In this document: positions 1-6,317 of the stretch, one piece after another
Layout of the letters: the number at the start of each line of letters is the position of its first letter
Position numbering within the stretch: the first letter of the stretch is position 1
Origin: Patescibacteria group bacterium
GTDB taxonomy: Bacteria > Patescibacteriota > Minisyncoccia > Portnoybacterales > UBA2143
Direction of reading: 5' to 3'
Assembly (NCBI GenBank): GCA_018829245.1
Contig: JAHJUH010000016.1
Coordinates: 1 to 14,440 of the forward strand
Length of the DNA: 14,440 nucleotides
Position numbers and translations under genes: made by a program
Notes under the pieces: model-generated
What the model saw: the letters and a program-made list of their open reading frames with translations, nothing else
Told to the model about the DNA's origin: nothing
The model's database searches: none

Positions 1-180
1 CTTTGGCATCGTAAATGCCAATGCGCCGGCCACCAATCAAATAATAAGATATACAAAAATACTATAGAACATCCACATCATAAAGATAAGCATTGTCCTA
101 ATGAATTTGAAACATCTTACTCTCCAGATAGAAAAGAGATTATATATTGTGAGAAGTGTTATAATAAGGAAGTAGGATAG
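1..180 (+). CDS. C-terminal fragment of a cysteine/histidine-rich zinc-binding protein
   Basis: The reading frame is open from the window edge to TAG at 178-180, so only the last 59 residues are visible. They contain a C-x-C pair near the start (KCQC), a histidine cluster (HPHH), then CPNEF and, about 18 residues on, a C-x2-C pair in YCEKCY near the end. This spacing suggests a zinc ribbon. From memory, the tail resembles the C-terminus of large zinc-ribbon proteins in Parcubacteria that are often mis-annotated as CaiB/BaiF family; that link is recall, not a search result. No catalytic motif is visible and the function is unknown. The stop lies 6 nt before tRNA-Thr, so the two may share a transcript. 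Confidence 0.6.
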   Translation, partial: LWHRKCQCAGHQSNNKIYKNTIEHPHHKDKHCPNEFETSYSPDRKEIIYCEKCYNKEVG

Positions 181-186
181 AGTTAA

Positions 187-259
187 GCCCATGTAGCTCA
201 GTTGGTAGAGCAATACTTTCGTAAAGTATAGGCCGTCAGTTCGAATCTGACCTTGGGCT
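187..259 (+). tRNA. tRNA-Thr (anticodon CGT)
   Basis: A full cloverleaf can be drawn. The acceptor stem is 187-193 with 252-258, with one T-T mismatch at its sixth pair. The D arm carries GCTC/GAGC, the anticodon stem is ATACT/AGTAT and its loop TTCGTAA gives anticodon CGT at 220-222. The T arm is GTCAG-TTCGAAT-CTGAC. Base 259 is the discriminator T, and the CCA end is not encoded (CA then TTT follow). CGT reads the ACG threonine codon. The release factor gene starts 29 nt downstream. Confidence 0.93.
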
Positions 260-288
260 CATTTACATATAATTTAAAGAATGTTAAA

Positions 289-1056
289 ATGACTAAGAAT
301 AAAGATTTAACAGAACAATTAAAAGGCAAGTATGATAAAAGAAATGCTATCATTTCTATTTACGCTGGCGCCGGAGGAATAGATGCTCAAGATTGGGCAG
401 AAATGCTTTTGCAAATGTATATTAAATACATTCAAAAGAAAGAATGGAAGTATAAAGTTATTCAAATTAAACCAGGTAAAGAAGCTGGTTTAAAAAATGT
501 TACTTTAATTATTGAAAAACCATATTCTTATGGTTTTCTAAAGAATGAATCAGGAGTTCATCGCTTAGTCCGCCTTTCACCTTTTAGTGCAAATAATCTT
601 AGACATACTTCTTTTGCTTTAGTTGAAATTTTACCTGAATTTGATGATTTAAAAGAAGTAGATATTAAACCAGATGATTTAAGAATTGAAGCTTATCGGG
701 CTAGTGGCCCAGGAGGCCAGTATGTTAATAAGACGGATTCAGCTGTCAGAATAACTCATTTGCCAACTGGCTTAGTTGCTGCTTGCCAAAGCGAACGTTT
801 ACAAGGAGGGAATAAGAAAAGAGCTATGAAGCTCTTATACAGCAAGCTTTATCAATATAGACTAAAGGATAGAAAAGAAGAAATAGGGGAATTAAGAGGA
901 CAGCCAACAGCTGTAGAATGGGGAAGCCAAATTCGTTCCTATGTTCTTCATCCTTATCAAATGGTTAAGGATCATAGAACAGGAATTAAATCAGGCAATC
1001 CCAAAGGAGTTCTTGATGGCAAATTAGATAAATTTATAACAGCAGAAATTAAATGA
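289..1056 (+). CDS. prfB: Peptide chain release factor 2, lacking N-terminal domain 1
   Basis: RF2 reads UGA and UAA stop codons in the ribosomal A site and triggers hydrolysis of peptidyl-tRNA. The stop-codon reading tripeptide SPF is at about residues 97-99 and the catalytic GGQ loop is in SGPGGQYVNK (GGQ 142-144). A typical RF2 C-terminal block, YVLHPYQMVKDHRTG, follows. I chose ATG 289 because the frame upstream runs back into tRNA-Thr and could otherwise start only at a TTG inside it. This gives 255 residues against about 365 for a full RF2. The protein begins where domain 2 begins (IYAGAGGIDAQDW) and lacks the roughly 100-residue helical domain 1. There is no room upstream for it, and no sign of the frameshift site known in many prfB genes. 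The TGA stop overlaps the ftsE start (ATGA), and prfB-ftsE-ftsX is a common bacterial gene order. No clear Shine-Dalgarno is seen. Confidence 0.9.
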   Translation: MTKNKDLTEQLKGKYDKRNAIISIYAGAGGIDAQDWAEMLLQMYIKYIQKKEWKYKVIQIKPGKEAGLKNVTLIIEKPYSYGFLKNESGVHRLVRLSPFSANNLRHTSFALVEILPEFDDLKEVDIKPDDLRIEAYRASGPGGQYVNKTDSAVRITHLPTGLVAACQSERLQGGNKKRAMKLLYSKLYQYRLKDRKEEIGELRGQPTAVEWGSQIRSYVLHPYQMVKDHRTGIKSGNPKGVLDGKLDKFITAEIK

Positions 1057-1736
1057 TAGTCTTTAAAAAAGTTTCAAAAATATATCCATTTGATTGTCAG
1101 GCCTTAGTCAATATTAATCTATTAATAAAGGATGGGGAATTTGTTTCTATTGCTGGGCGTTCAGGAGCTGGAAAATCAACTTTAATCAGGCTTTTAATCA
1201 AAGAAGAACTGCCAACTCACGGTCAGATTTTTTGGAAAGATCAAGATATTGGAATTCTTAAAAATAAGGATATGCCTCTTTGGCGTCGTCAAATTGGAAT
1301 GGTTTTCCAAGATTTTAGATTGCTTCCTAATAAGACAGCTTATGAGAATATTGCTTTTGCCATGGAAGCAGGCGGTCGGCCTAATCAAGATATTATTAGA
1401 GATGTGCCTCAACTTTTAAAATTAGTTAATTTAACAGAAAGAGCTGAACATTTTCCTAATCAGCTTTCTGGCGGAGAACAGCAAAGAATAGCTATTGCCC
1501 GGGCCTTAGCTCATCGACCAAAGGTTTTAGTAGCTGATGAACCAACTGGCAATTTAGATTTACTTAATACTTGGGAAATTATTCGTCTTTTAATGAAAAT
1601 TAATGAATTAGGAACTGTGGTTATTTTATCAACTCATGACAGAGATATTATTAATGGATTAGATAAAAGAGTTATTACTTTGGAAAAAGGAAAAATCATC
1701 AAAGACGATCCTAATGGAAAATATATTTTATTTTAA
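1053..1736 (+). CDS. ftsE: Cell division ATP-binding protein FtsE
   Basis: FtsE is the ATPase of the FtsEX complex at the inner face of the membrane. In well-studied bacteria FtsEX works at the division septum and controls peptidoglycan hydrolases rather than moving a substrate. All ABC motifs are present: Walker A GRSGAGKST (35-43), signature LSGGEQQ (138-144), Walker B VLVADEP (158-164) followed by TGNLD, and the switch histidine in STHD (195). The length of 227 residues is normal. The start overlaps the prfB stop by 4 nt, which implies coupled translation. The partner ftsX follows but is separated by a 150-bp inverted-repeat element, so coupling between ftsE and ftsX is probably broken or re-regulated. 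It could only be confused with LolD or MacB-type ATPases, and the gene order decides for FtsE. Confidence 0.95.
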   Translation: MIVFKKVSKIYPFDCQALVNINLLIKDGEFVSIAGRSGAGKSTLIRLLIKEELPTHGQIFWKDQDIGILKNKDMPLWRRQIGMVFQDFRLLPNKTAYENIAFAMEAGGRPNQDIIRDVPQLLKLVNLTERAEHFPNQLSGGEQQRIAIARALAHRPKVLVADEPTGNLDLLNTWEIIRLLMKINELGTVVILSTHDRDIINGLDKRVITLEKGKIIKDDPNGKYILF

Positions 1737-1739
1737 TTT

Positions 1740-1889
1740 ATGCCCCGTAGTAGAATTTCAATACAAATTTAAATCAAGAATTTAAATTTTAATACGGGGC
1801 AAAACTATAGATTCTTAATTTATATTATATATAATCAAAATTTCTCTTTAATTGCAGATTAATTAAATTGAAATTTCACTACGGGGTAT
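1740..1889. repeat. Inverted-repeat element, copy 1 (between ftsE and ftsX)
   Basis: A 150-bp element begins 4 nt after the ftsE stop and ends inside the ftsX start codon. The left arm 1740-1763 and right arm 1866-1889 are 24-nt imperfect inverted repeats (21 of 24 positions match), with outer core CCCCGTAGT/ACTACGGGG. Both ends carry TATG (1739-1742 and 1887-1890), which could be a 4-bp target duplication or part of the element. Inside are a perfect 10-bp hairpin (1765-1774 with 1780-1789), a third copy of the core, TACGGGGCA (1793-1801), that pairs perfectly with 1741-1749, an AT-rich stretch containing TATATATAAT (1826-1835), and a hairpin TTTAATT/AATTAAA (1848-1867). No transposase or credible ORF is present. 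A related copy lies at 11562-11697. It could be a non-autonomous mobile element or a structured regulatory leader. Confidence 0.8.
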
Positions 1890-2796
1890 GCTTACAACAT
1901 TAATTCGCGTTATAAAATCTGGTTGGTTTAATTTCTGGAGGAATAAGTGGCTTTCTACAGCTGCTATTTCAATAATGAGTTTAACCATTTTTAGCATTAC
2001 TAGCTTGCTATTAATAAATGTTTTAGTTAATTCTTTAACAACTAATCTTGAAGATAAGATTGATATTAGCGTCTATTTTAAATTAGGAACTTCTGAAAAT
2101 CAGATTTTAGATATCAGGAATGAATTGGTTAAATTAGATCAAGTTCGCAGTGTTGAATATGTTTCTACTAAAGAAGCTTTAAAATTATTTAAGGAAAAGC
2201 ATAAGGATAATGAAGTTTTAATGCAGAGCTTAGGTGAATTAGATTCTAATCCTTTAGAATCTAGTTTAAGTATTAAAGCTCAAGAAACATCACAATACGA
2301 ATCTATTGTTGGATTTTTTAATCAAGAAGATTATTTAGAAATTGTTGATAAAATAAATTACTTGGAGAATAAGATAGTTATTACTAGATTAGCATCCATT
2401 GTCAAGGTTACTCGTCAAGTTGGTTCAATTGTTTTATTGATTTTAATCATTATGGCTATTTTAGTAGCCTTTAATACTATTCGTTTAACGATTTATAGTT
2501 CTCGTAAAGAAATTAAGGTTATGAAATTAGTTGGAGCTAGTAATTGGTTTGCTAGAGGTCCTTTTATTGTTGAAGGAATTATTTATGGAATCATTGCTGC
2601 TCTGCTTGCTTTAATTTTTATATATCCTCTTCTTTGGTATTTTTCACCAAAAATTACTACTTATTTGCCTGGAACTGATCTCTTTTATTTCTTCCAGACA
2701 AACCTAATTTCACTTTTCTTGCTTCAACTGGCAATTGGTGTTGCATTAGGATCAATTAGTAGTATTATTGCTATTAGGAGATATTTGGATGTTTAA
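1888..2796 (+). CDS. ftsX: Cell division protein FtsX (FtsEX permease-like subunit)
   Basis: FtsX is the membrane subunit that pairs with FtsE and passes its ATPase cycle to cell-wall hydrolases outside the membrane. The 302-residue protein has the family layout: a short cytoplasmic N-terminus, a first membrane segment at about residues 21-48, an extracytoplasmic domain to about 170, then three more membrane segments near 175-200, 225-250 and 270-295. The phrase IKVMKLVGASNWFARGPF after the second segment is typical of FtsX. The ATG at 1888 is made from the last bases of the upstream inverted-repeat element. The only purine-rich stretch in front of it is ACGGGG, one base from the ATG and too close for a normal Shine-Dalgarno. 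The stop is 1 nt from a broken tRNA-Gln. Confidence 0.93.
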   Translation: MLTTLIRVIKSGWFNFWRNKWLSTAAISIMSLTIFSITSLLLINVLVNSLTTNLEDKIDISVYFKLGTSENQILDIRNELVKLDQVRSVEYVSTKEALKLFKEKHKDNEVLMQSLGELDSNPLESSLSIKAQETSQYESIVGFFNQEDYLEIVDKINYLENKIVITRLASIVKVTRQVGSIVLLILIIMAILVAFNTIRLTIYSSRKEIKVMKLVGASNWFARGPFIVEGIIYGIIAALLALIFIYPLLWYFSPKITTYLPGTDLFYFFQTNLISLFLLQLAIGVALGSISSIIAIRRYLDV

Positions 2797-2797
2797 T

Positions 2798-2852
2798 TGC
2801 CGGGTCATCTAGTGGTAGGATGCATCTCTCTGGAAGATGTCACCGGGGTTCG
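2798..2852 (+). pseudogene. Truncated tRNA-Gln (CTG), 3' part lost
   Basis: The 5' three quarters of a tRNA-Gln are clear. They comprise acceptor strand TGCCGGG (2798-2804), a D arm with TAGTGGTA, anticodon stem CATCT/AGATG with loop CTCTGGA (anticodon CTG at 2830-2832), a variable region and the 5' T-stem strand CGGGG followed by TTCG. The rest should continue AATCCCCG and then CCCGGCA, but the sequence turns into a palindromic hairpin (2849-2879) and nuclease-gene remains. No complementary acceptor strand CCCGGCA is found before the next gene. The copy therefore looks broken inside the T loop. An intact tRNA-Gln with the same anticodon and related but not identical sequence lies 222 nt downstream. 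Confidence 0.8.
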
Positions 2853-2879
2853 CCCTGTCATCCGACAGGGCGAATTTTT
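2849..2879 (+). terminator. Rho-independent terminator after ftsX / broken tRNA-Gln
   Basis: A perfect 11-bp stem (TTCGCCCTGTC with GACAGGGCGAA) closes a 4-nt loop ATCC and is followed by five T. Its first four bases are also the T-loop TTCG of the broken tRNA-Gln, so the hairpin replaces the tRNA's 3' part. It would end transcripts from the prfB-ftsE-ftsX side. Confidence 0.8.
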
Positions 2880-3065
2880 GAGCACAAACAAGGTAGGGTT
2901 AAATCAACTTGTAAAAGATTGCCAATAAGATTAATTCATTATGAAGCGTATTTACTAAAAGACGATGCTAAAAGAAGAGAAAAATATTTAAAAAGTACCG
3001 AAGGAAAATATTTTTTAAAACAGCAATTAAAATCATTACTAAACAGAGTTTATTTTGGGAAGTAG
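2880..3065 (+). pseudogene. C-terminal remnant of a GIY-YIG endonuclease
   Basis: The frame ending at TAG 3063-3065 encodes a stretch starting EHKQGRVKST and running through IHYEAYLLKDDAKRREKYLK and TEGKYFLKQQLKSLL. This matches the second half of the small single-domain GIY-YIG nucleases (about 80-95 residues) that are frequent in Patescibacteria: the HN-G-V-ST turn, the YYEA strand and the A-RREK-LK-T helix. The N-terminal half with the GIY and YIG strands and the catalytic arginine is absent. The sequence before residue E is the terminator hairpin in a meaningless frame. An ATG at 2820 would give a fused 81-residue ORF through the broken tRNA, but nothing supports its translation. The remnant should be catalytically dead. 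Confidence 0.75.
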
Positions 3066-3073
3066 CCAATAGA

Positions 3074-3147
3074 TGCCAGATCGGCTAATGGTAGGCCACA
3101 TGCCTCTGGAGCATGTTATCTAGGTTCGAATCCTAGTCTGGCAGCCA
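3074..3147 (+). tRNA. tRNA-Gln (anticodon CTG), CCA encoded
   Basis: The cloverleaf is complete. Acceptor TGCCAGA/TCTGGCA gives seven perfect pairs, the D arm carries TAATGGTA, and anticodon stem CATGC/GCATG with loop CTCTGGA gives anticodon CTG. The T arm is CTAGG-TTCGAAT-CCTAG, the discriminator is G and the encoded CCA is at 3145-3147. It serves the CAG codon. Only 2 nt separate the CCA from the start codon of the next gene. Confidence 0.96.
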
Positions 3148-3149
3148 AT

Positions 3150-4124
3150 ATGAACATTATTGAAGTTAAAAACTTAACTAAAGAATTTAATGGCCTGACA
3201 GCAGTTGATCAGGTTTCTTTTAATGTTAAAAAAGGAGAGATTTTTGGTTTTTTAGGTCCTAATGGAGCTGGTAAATCCACCGTTATTAATATGCTTTCAA
3301 CTCTTTTAGCTCCAACTAAAGGAGAAGCCTTAGTAAATAATTTTAATATTCTTTCTCAAAAAAATGATGTTAGAAAATCTATTGGTTTAGTATTTCAAGA
3401 TTCTTCTTTGGATGATCGTTTAACCGCTGAAGAAAATCTTCGTTTTCATGCTAAGCTTTATCAGGTTCCAATGGCAGATTATAAGAGAAGGATGGAGGAG
3501 GTGTTGAAGTTAGTTGATTTATGGGATCGTAAGAAAGATATTATTAAAATATTTTCTGGAGGAATGAAGCGAAGATTAGAAATTGCTCGTGGTTTAATCC
3601 ATTATCCTAAAATGCTTTTTTTAGATGAACCAACTTTAGGTCTTGATCCTCAAACACGTAATCATTTATGGGAATACATTTTAAAACTTAAAAAAGAGCA
3701 GCAAATGACTATTTTTATGACTACTCATTATATGAATGAAGCTGAGTATTGCGATCGTATAGGCATTATTGATTATGGCAAGATTGTTGTTTTAGATACT
3801 CCAGCTAATCTTAAAAAACAAGTGGGTGGAGATATTATTAGTATGAAGGGTCAAGACAATCAATCTCTTAAAAAAGAACTTGTTAAGAGGTATAAGAGGG
3901 AAGTTAAAGAAGAAAACGGATTTCTTCAATTAGAAGTTGAAAATGGAGAAGAGTTTATGCCTCGTCTTTTTAATGAATTAGATAATAAGATTGATTCCAT
4001 TGAATTAAGAAAACCAACTCTTGATGATGTTTTTCTTAGTTTAACCGGTCGGACTATTAGAGATGAGAAAGGAACATTTAAAGATCGTATGCGCGGGCAT
4101 ATGGGCATACGAGGGCCTAAATAA
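3150..4124 (+). CDS. ABC-2 type exporter, ATP-binding subunit (DrrA family)
   Basis: This cytoplasmic ATPase should power export through the membrane protein encoded just downstream. It has Walker A GPNGAGKST (36-44), Q-loop VFQD (81-84), signature FSGGMKRR (135-142), Walker B MLFLDEP (155-161) and the switch histidine in TTHYMNEAEYCDRI (193). The sequence DEPTLGLDPQTR and a C-terminal accessory region of about 100 residues ending LDDVFLSLTGRT are typical of the DrrA (daunorubicin-resistance-like) branch. The substrate cannot be told from sequence. The ATG lies 2 nt after the encoded CCA of tRNA-Gln and has no ribosome binding site, so the message may be made leaderless by tRNA 3' processing. 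The stop is 1 nt before the permease start. Confidence 0.92.
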   Translation: MNIIEVKNLTKEFNGLTAVDQVSFNVKKGEIFGFLGPNGAGKSTVINMLSTLLAPTKGEALVNNFNILSQKNDVRKSIGLVFQDSSLDDRLTAEENLRFHAKLYQVPMADYKRRMEEVLKLVDLWDRKKDIIKIFSGGMKRRLEIARGLIHYPKMLFLDEPTLGLDPQTRNHLWEYILKLKKEQQMTIFMTTHYMNEAEYCDRIGIIDYGKIVVLDTPANLKKQVGGDIISMKGQDNQSLKKELVKRYKREVKEENGFLQLEVENGEEFMPRLFNELDNKIDSIELRKPTLDDVFLSLTGRTIRDEKGTFKDRMRGHMGIRGPK

Positions 4125-4125
4125 G

Positions 4126-4908
4126 ATGTTTTTTATACAAGCAATTATTACAATTTGGCAAAGAGAAGTTATTCGTTATCTTAGAGATAAGATAAGAATC
4201 ATTTCAACCTTATTCCAACCAATAATGTTCCTATTTATCTTTGGTATGGGTCTTCAGGAAACATTAGCTGGTGGTAATTTTAGTATGGATTTTATTCAAT
4301 TCATGTATCCTGGCATTATTGCTATTAATGTTATGGGTGTGGCTTTCTTTTCTACAATTTCTACTGTTTGGGATAGGGAATTTGGTTTTCTTAAGGAAAT
4401 ATTAGTGGCTCCGGTTTCAAGAACTGCTATTGTTCTTGGAAAAGTATTAGGGGCTACTACCGTAGCTGTGCTTCAAGCATTAATACTTTTAATCATTGCG
4501 CCTTTTATTAGTGTTAATCTTAGTTTTATAATTGTTTTAAAACTTTTCTTTTCTATGGCTCTTTTAGCTTTCTCTATTTCATGTTTAAGTCTTTTAATTG
4601 CTTCTTTAATGACAACAATGGAAAGCTTTGGTCTTTTAATGCAGGTTCTTATCTTTCCAATGTTTTTTCTTTCTGGAGCTTTTTTCCCTTTAAAAAATGT
4701 GCCTTTATGGATGACCGTACTTTCAAAAATAAATCCATTGACTTATGGAGTTGATGCTTTTAGACAGATTATTCTTGGTCCTCAGGTTTCTGCAGAGGTG
4801 ATTAATAGCGTTGCTTTACATTCTGTTTCTACAAATACATTGTTCCTCATCATTTTTTCCTTTATAATGGTTACAATAGCAGTATTAACTTTTGATAGGA
4901 ATAGTTAA
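4126..4908 (+). CDS. ABC-2 type exporter, permease subunit (DrrB family)
   Basis: A 260-residue membrane protein that should form the channel for the preceding ATPase. It opens with a short amphipathic piece (FIQAIITIWQREVIRYLRDK) typical of ABC-2 permeases, then about six hydrophobic segments. The conserved loop WDREFGFLKEILVAPVSR lies after the second segment, and NPLTYGVDAFRQIILG lies before the last one. I chose ATG 4126, 1 nt after the ATPase stop. A longer frame back to 4063 would overlap the ATPase and add an unlikely polar leader. The pair forms a two-gene transporter, probably exporting a lipid-linked or hydrophobic compound, but the cargo is unknown. Confidence 0.9.
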   Translation: MFFIQAIITIWQREVIRYLRDKIRIISTLFQPIMFLFIFGMGLQETLAGGNFSMDFIQFMYPGIIAINVMGVAFFSTISTVWDREFGFLKEILVAPVSRTAIVLGKVLGATTVAVLQALILLIIAPFISVNLSFIIVLKLFFSMALLAFSISCLSLLIASLMTTMESFGLLMQVLIFPMFFLSGAFFPLKNVPLWMTVLSKINPLTYGVDAFRQIILGPQVSAEVINSVALHSVSTNTLFLIIFSFIMVTIAVLTFDRNS

Positions 4909-4923
4909 AAAATAAGAGTAATT

Positions 4924-5320
4924 ATGAATAATCATAAAATTGCAGTTGTCGCTATAGTTGAATATAATAATCAAGTGCTTGTTGGAAAAAAAACAAAAAC
5001 CAGTCATTTTTTAAGCAATACTTGGCATATTCCAGGCGGCAAATTAAAAAAAAGGAGAAGATGAAAAACAAGCACTTATTAGAGAAATTAAAGAAGAAGC
5101 AGGAATAGATATTAAAATAGATAAGTTTTTAGATGAAAAAATAGTGCCTGATGTTAATATTAAAGCAAGATGGTATCTATGTTCTCCAAAAACTCACAGT
5201 CCAAAAGCAAAGAGTGATTTAGTTAATGTTAAATATATTTCAAAATCGGACGTATTGAAAATTTGTCATCCAAAAGCAATTTCTTTATGGCCGTCTAAGG
5301 TTGTAGAATATTTCAAGTAA
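4924..5320 (+). pseudogene. Nudix hydrolase with a one-base frameshift in an A8 run
   Basis: The first part (from ATG 4924) reads MNNHKIAVVAIVEYNNQVLV and reaches WHIPGGKLKK, then hits TGA at 5062-5064. The rest of the domain continues in the next frame from about 5054 to TAA 5318-5320. Joined, the Nudix box is complete: GGKLKKGEDEKQ followed by ALIREIKEEAGI, fitting G-x5-E-x7-REU-x-EE-x-GU. The break falls in a run of eight A (5046-5053), and seven would restore the frame. The rest of the domain is intact, so the break is recent, an assembly error, or bridged by slippage on the A run. Nudix enzymes hydrolyse nucleoside diphosphate derivatives, using the box to bind Mg2+; the substrate here is unknown. 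The repaired product would be about 131 residues. Confidence 0.85.
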
Positions 5321-5364
5321 TAGTATTTAAAAGTTATTTGAACTTAATTCTGGAAGATAAAAAT

Positions 5365-5739
5365 ATGAACACAGAAAAAGTAATTAACGAATTATCATTA
5401 AAATATCCAGGTAAAAGGATTATAAAGATTAATGAAGAAAATCCAACTGAAATTATCTGTGAAGTTAATCCATCAAGTGAGCATCCTGAAAAAAGCATGG
5501 CTATAGCAGTTATTGATAGATCAGAACTTCATTACCATAAGAAATCAACAGAGATATATAGGATTATTAAAGGGGAATTAAAATTAATAGTAGATAATAA
5601 GGAATATAATCTTAAAAAAAATGATGTTTATACAATTCATCCAGGTGAAATTCACTATGCCATTGGTTCTGAGACTTGGGTAGAAGTTATTTCAGAACCT
5701 GGTTGGACTTTAGAAGATCATATTATTAAAAAATTATGA
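5365..5739 (+). CDS. Small cupin-domain protein
   Basis: A single-domain cupin of 124 residues. Motif 1 shows the metal ligands as HYHKKSTE (H56, H58, E63) followed by a glycine at 70. Motif 2 shows NDVYTIHPGEIHYAIG, with the fourth ligand H97. All four usual metal ligands are therefore present. Small cupins of this kind include sugar-phosphate isomerases, dioxygenases and metabolite-binding proteins, and the sequence does not decide between them. I chose ATG 5365, which has GGAAG about 10 bases upstream, over an in-frame TTG at 5338. Its stop overlaps the start of the next gene (ATGA), so the two are probably translated together. Confidence 0.85.
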   Translation: MNTEKVINELSLKYPGKRIIKINEENPTEIICEVNPSSEHPEKSMAIAVIDRSELHYHKKSTEIYRIIKGELKLIVDNKEYNLKKNDVYTIHPGEIHYAIGSETWVEVISEPGWTLEDHIIKKL

Positions 5740-6317
5740 AACAAAAAAGAATTATTATTATTCATGGCTGGGAAGGTTCTCCTGAAAGAGAATGGCTTCC
5801 TTGGATAAGGAAAGAATTAGAAAAAAGAGATTTTAATGTTATTATCCCAGAAATGCCTAATCCAGAAGAACCTAGGATTAAAGAATGGGTTAATCATATT
5901 TCAAGTATAGTAGAAGATTCAGATGAAAACACATATTTTATTGGTCATAGTATTGGTTGCCAGGCAATTTTAAGATATTTAGAGAGTTTGGATAATAAGA
6001 AGATAGGGGGAATTATATTTGTAGCTGGTTTTTTTAAATTAACTAATTTAGAAACAGAAGAAGAAAAAGAAATTGCCAAACCTTGGTTAGAAACACCAAT
6101 TGATTTTGATAAAGTTAAAAAAGTGACTAATAAGATCACTGCTATTTTTTCAGACAATGATTCTTTTGTTCCATTAGAGGTTAATAAGAAGATTTTTGAA
6201 GAAAAACTTGAGGCAAAGATAATTATTGAACAAAACAAAGGACATTTTAATGAGGATAGCGGTATATTTGAAATTCCTGTAGTTTTGAAGATTTTATTAG
6301 ATTATATTGGAGAATAA
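5736..6317 (+). CDS. Alpha/beta serine hydrolase, RBBP9/YdeN type
   Basis: A 193-residue minimal alpha/beta hydrolase. The opening strand and oxyanion region is IIIIHGWEGSPEREW, the nucleophile elbow is GHSIG with Ser72, the probable acid is Asp140 or Asp142 in FSDNDSFVP, and the catalytic histidine is His170 in NKGHF. The domain size and the HGWEGSP start fit the RBBP9/YdeN family of small serine hydrolases. Their substrates are mostly unknown, so none is proposed here. It overlaps the cupin stop by 4 nt and is the last gene of its short operon. The next 203 bp contain the candidate small RNA gene and divergent promoters. Confidence 0.88.
   Translation: MKQKRIIIIHGWEGSPEREWLPWIRKELEKRDFNVIIPEMPNPEEPRIKEWVNHISSIVEDSDENTYFIGHSIGCQAILRYLESLDNKKIGGIIFVAGFFKLTNLETEEEKEIAKPWLETPIDFDKVKKVTNKITAIFSDNDSFVPLEVNKKIFEEKLEAKIIIEQNKGHFNEDSGIFEIPVVLKILLDYIGE

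Noticed and set aside
253..288. Longer prfB frame starting at a TTG inside tRNA-Thr
   Set aside because: The first bases belong to the tRNA T arm and acceptor. The 12 extra residues match nothing in RF2, and ATG 289 is well placed.
1740..1889. Integron attC site or CRISPR repeat as an explanation of the inverted-repeat element
   Set aside because: There is no GTTRRRY/RYYYAAC core, no repeat-spacer periodicity, no integrase or cas gene nearby, and the two copies are about 10 kb apart.
2820..3065. An 81-residue ORF running through the broken tRNA and terminator
   Set aside because: Only residues after about position 20 resemble a protein family (GIY-YIG C-terminus). The start lies in tRNA sequence and has no translation signal, so it is treated as a remnant.
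4063..4125. Longer permease frame overlapping the exporter ATPase
   Set aside because: It would add a 21-residue polar leader and a 62-nt overlap. ATG 4126 lies 1 nt after the ATPase stop and begins with the usual ABC-2 permease start.
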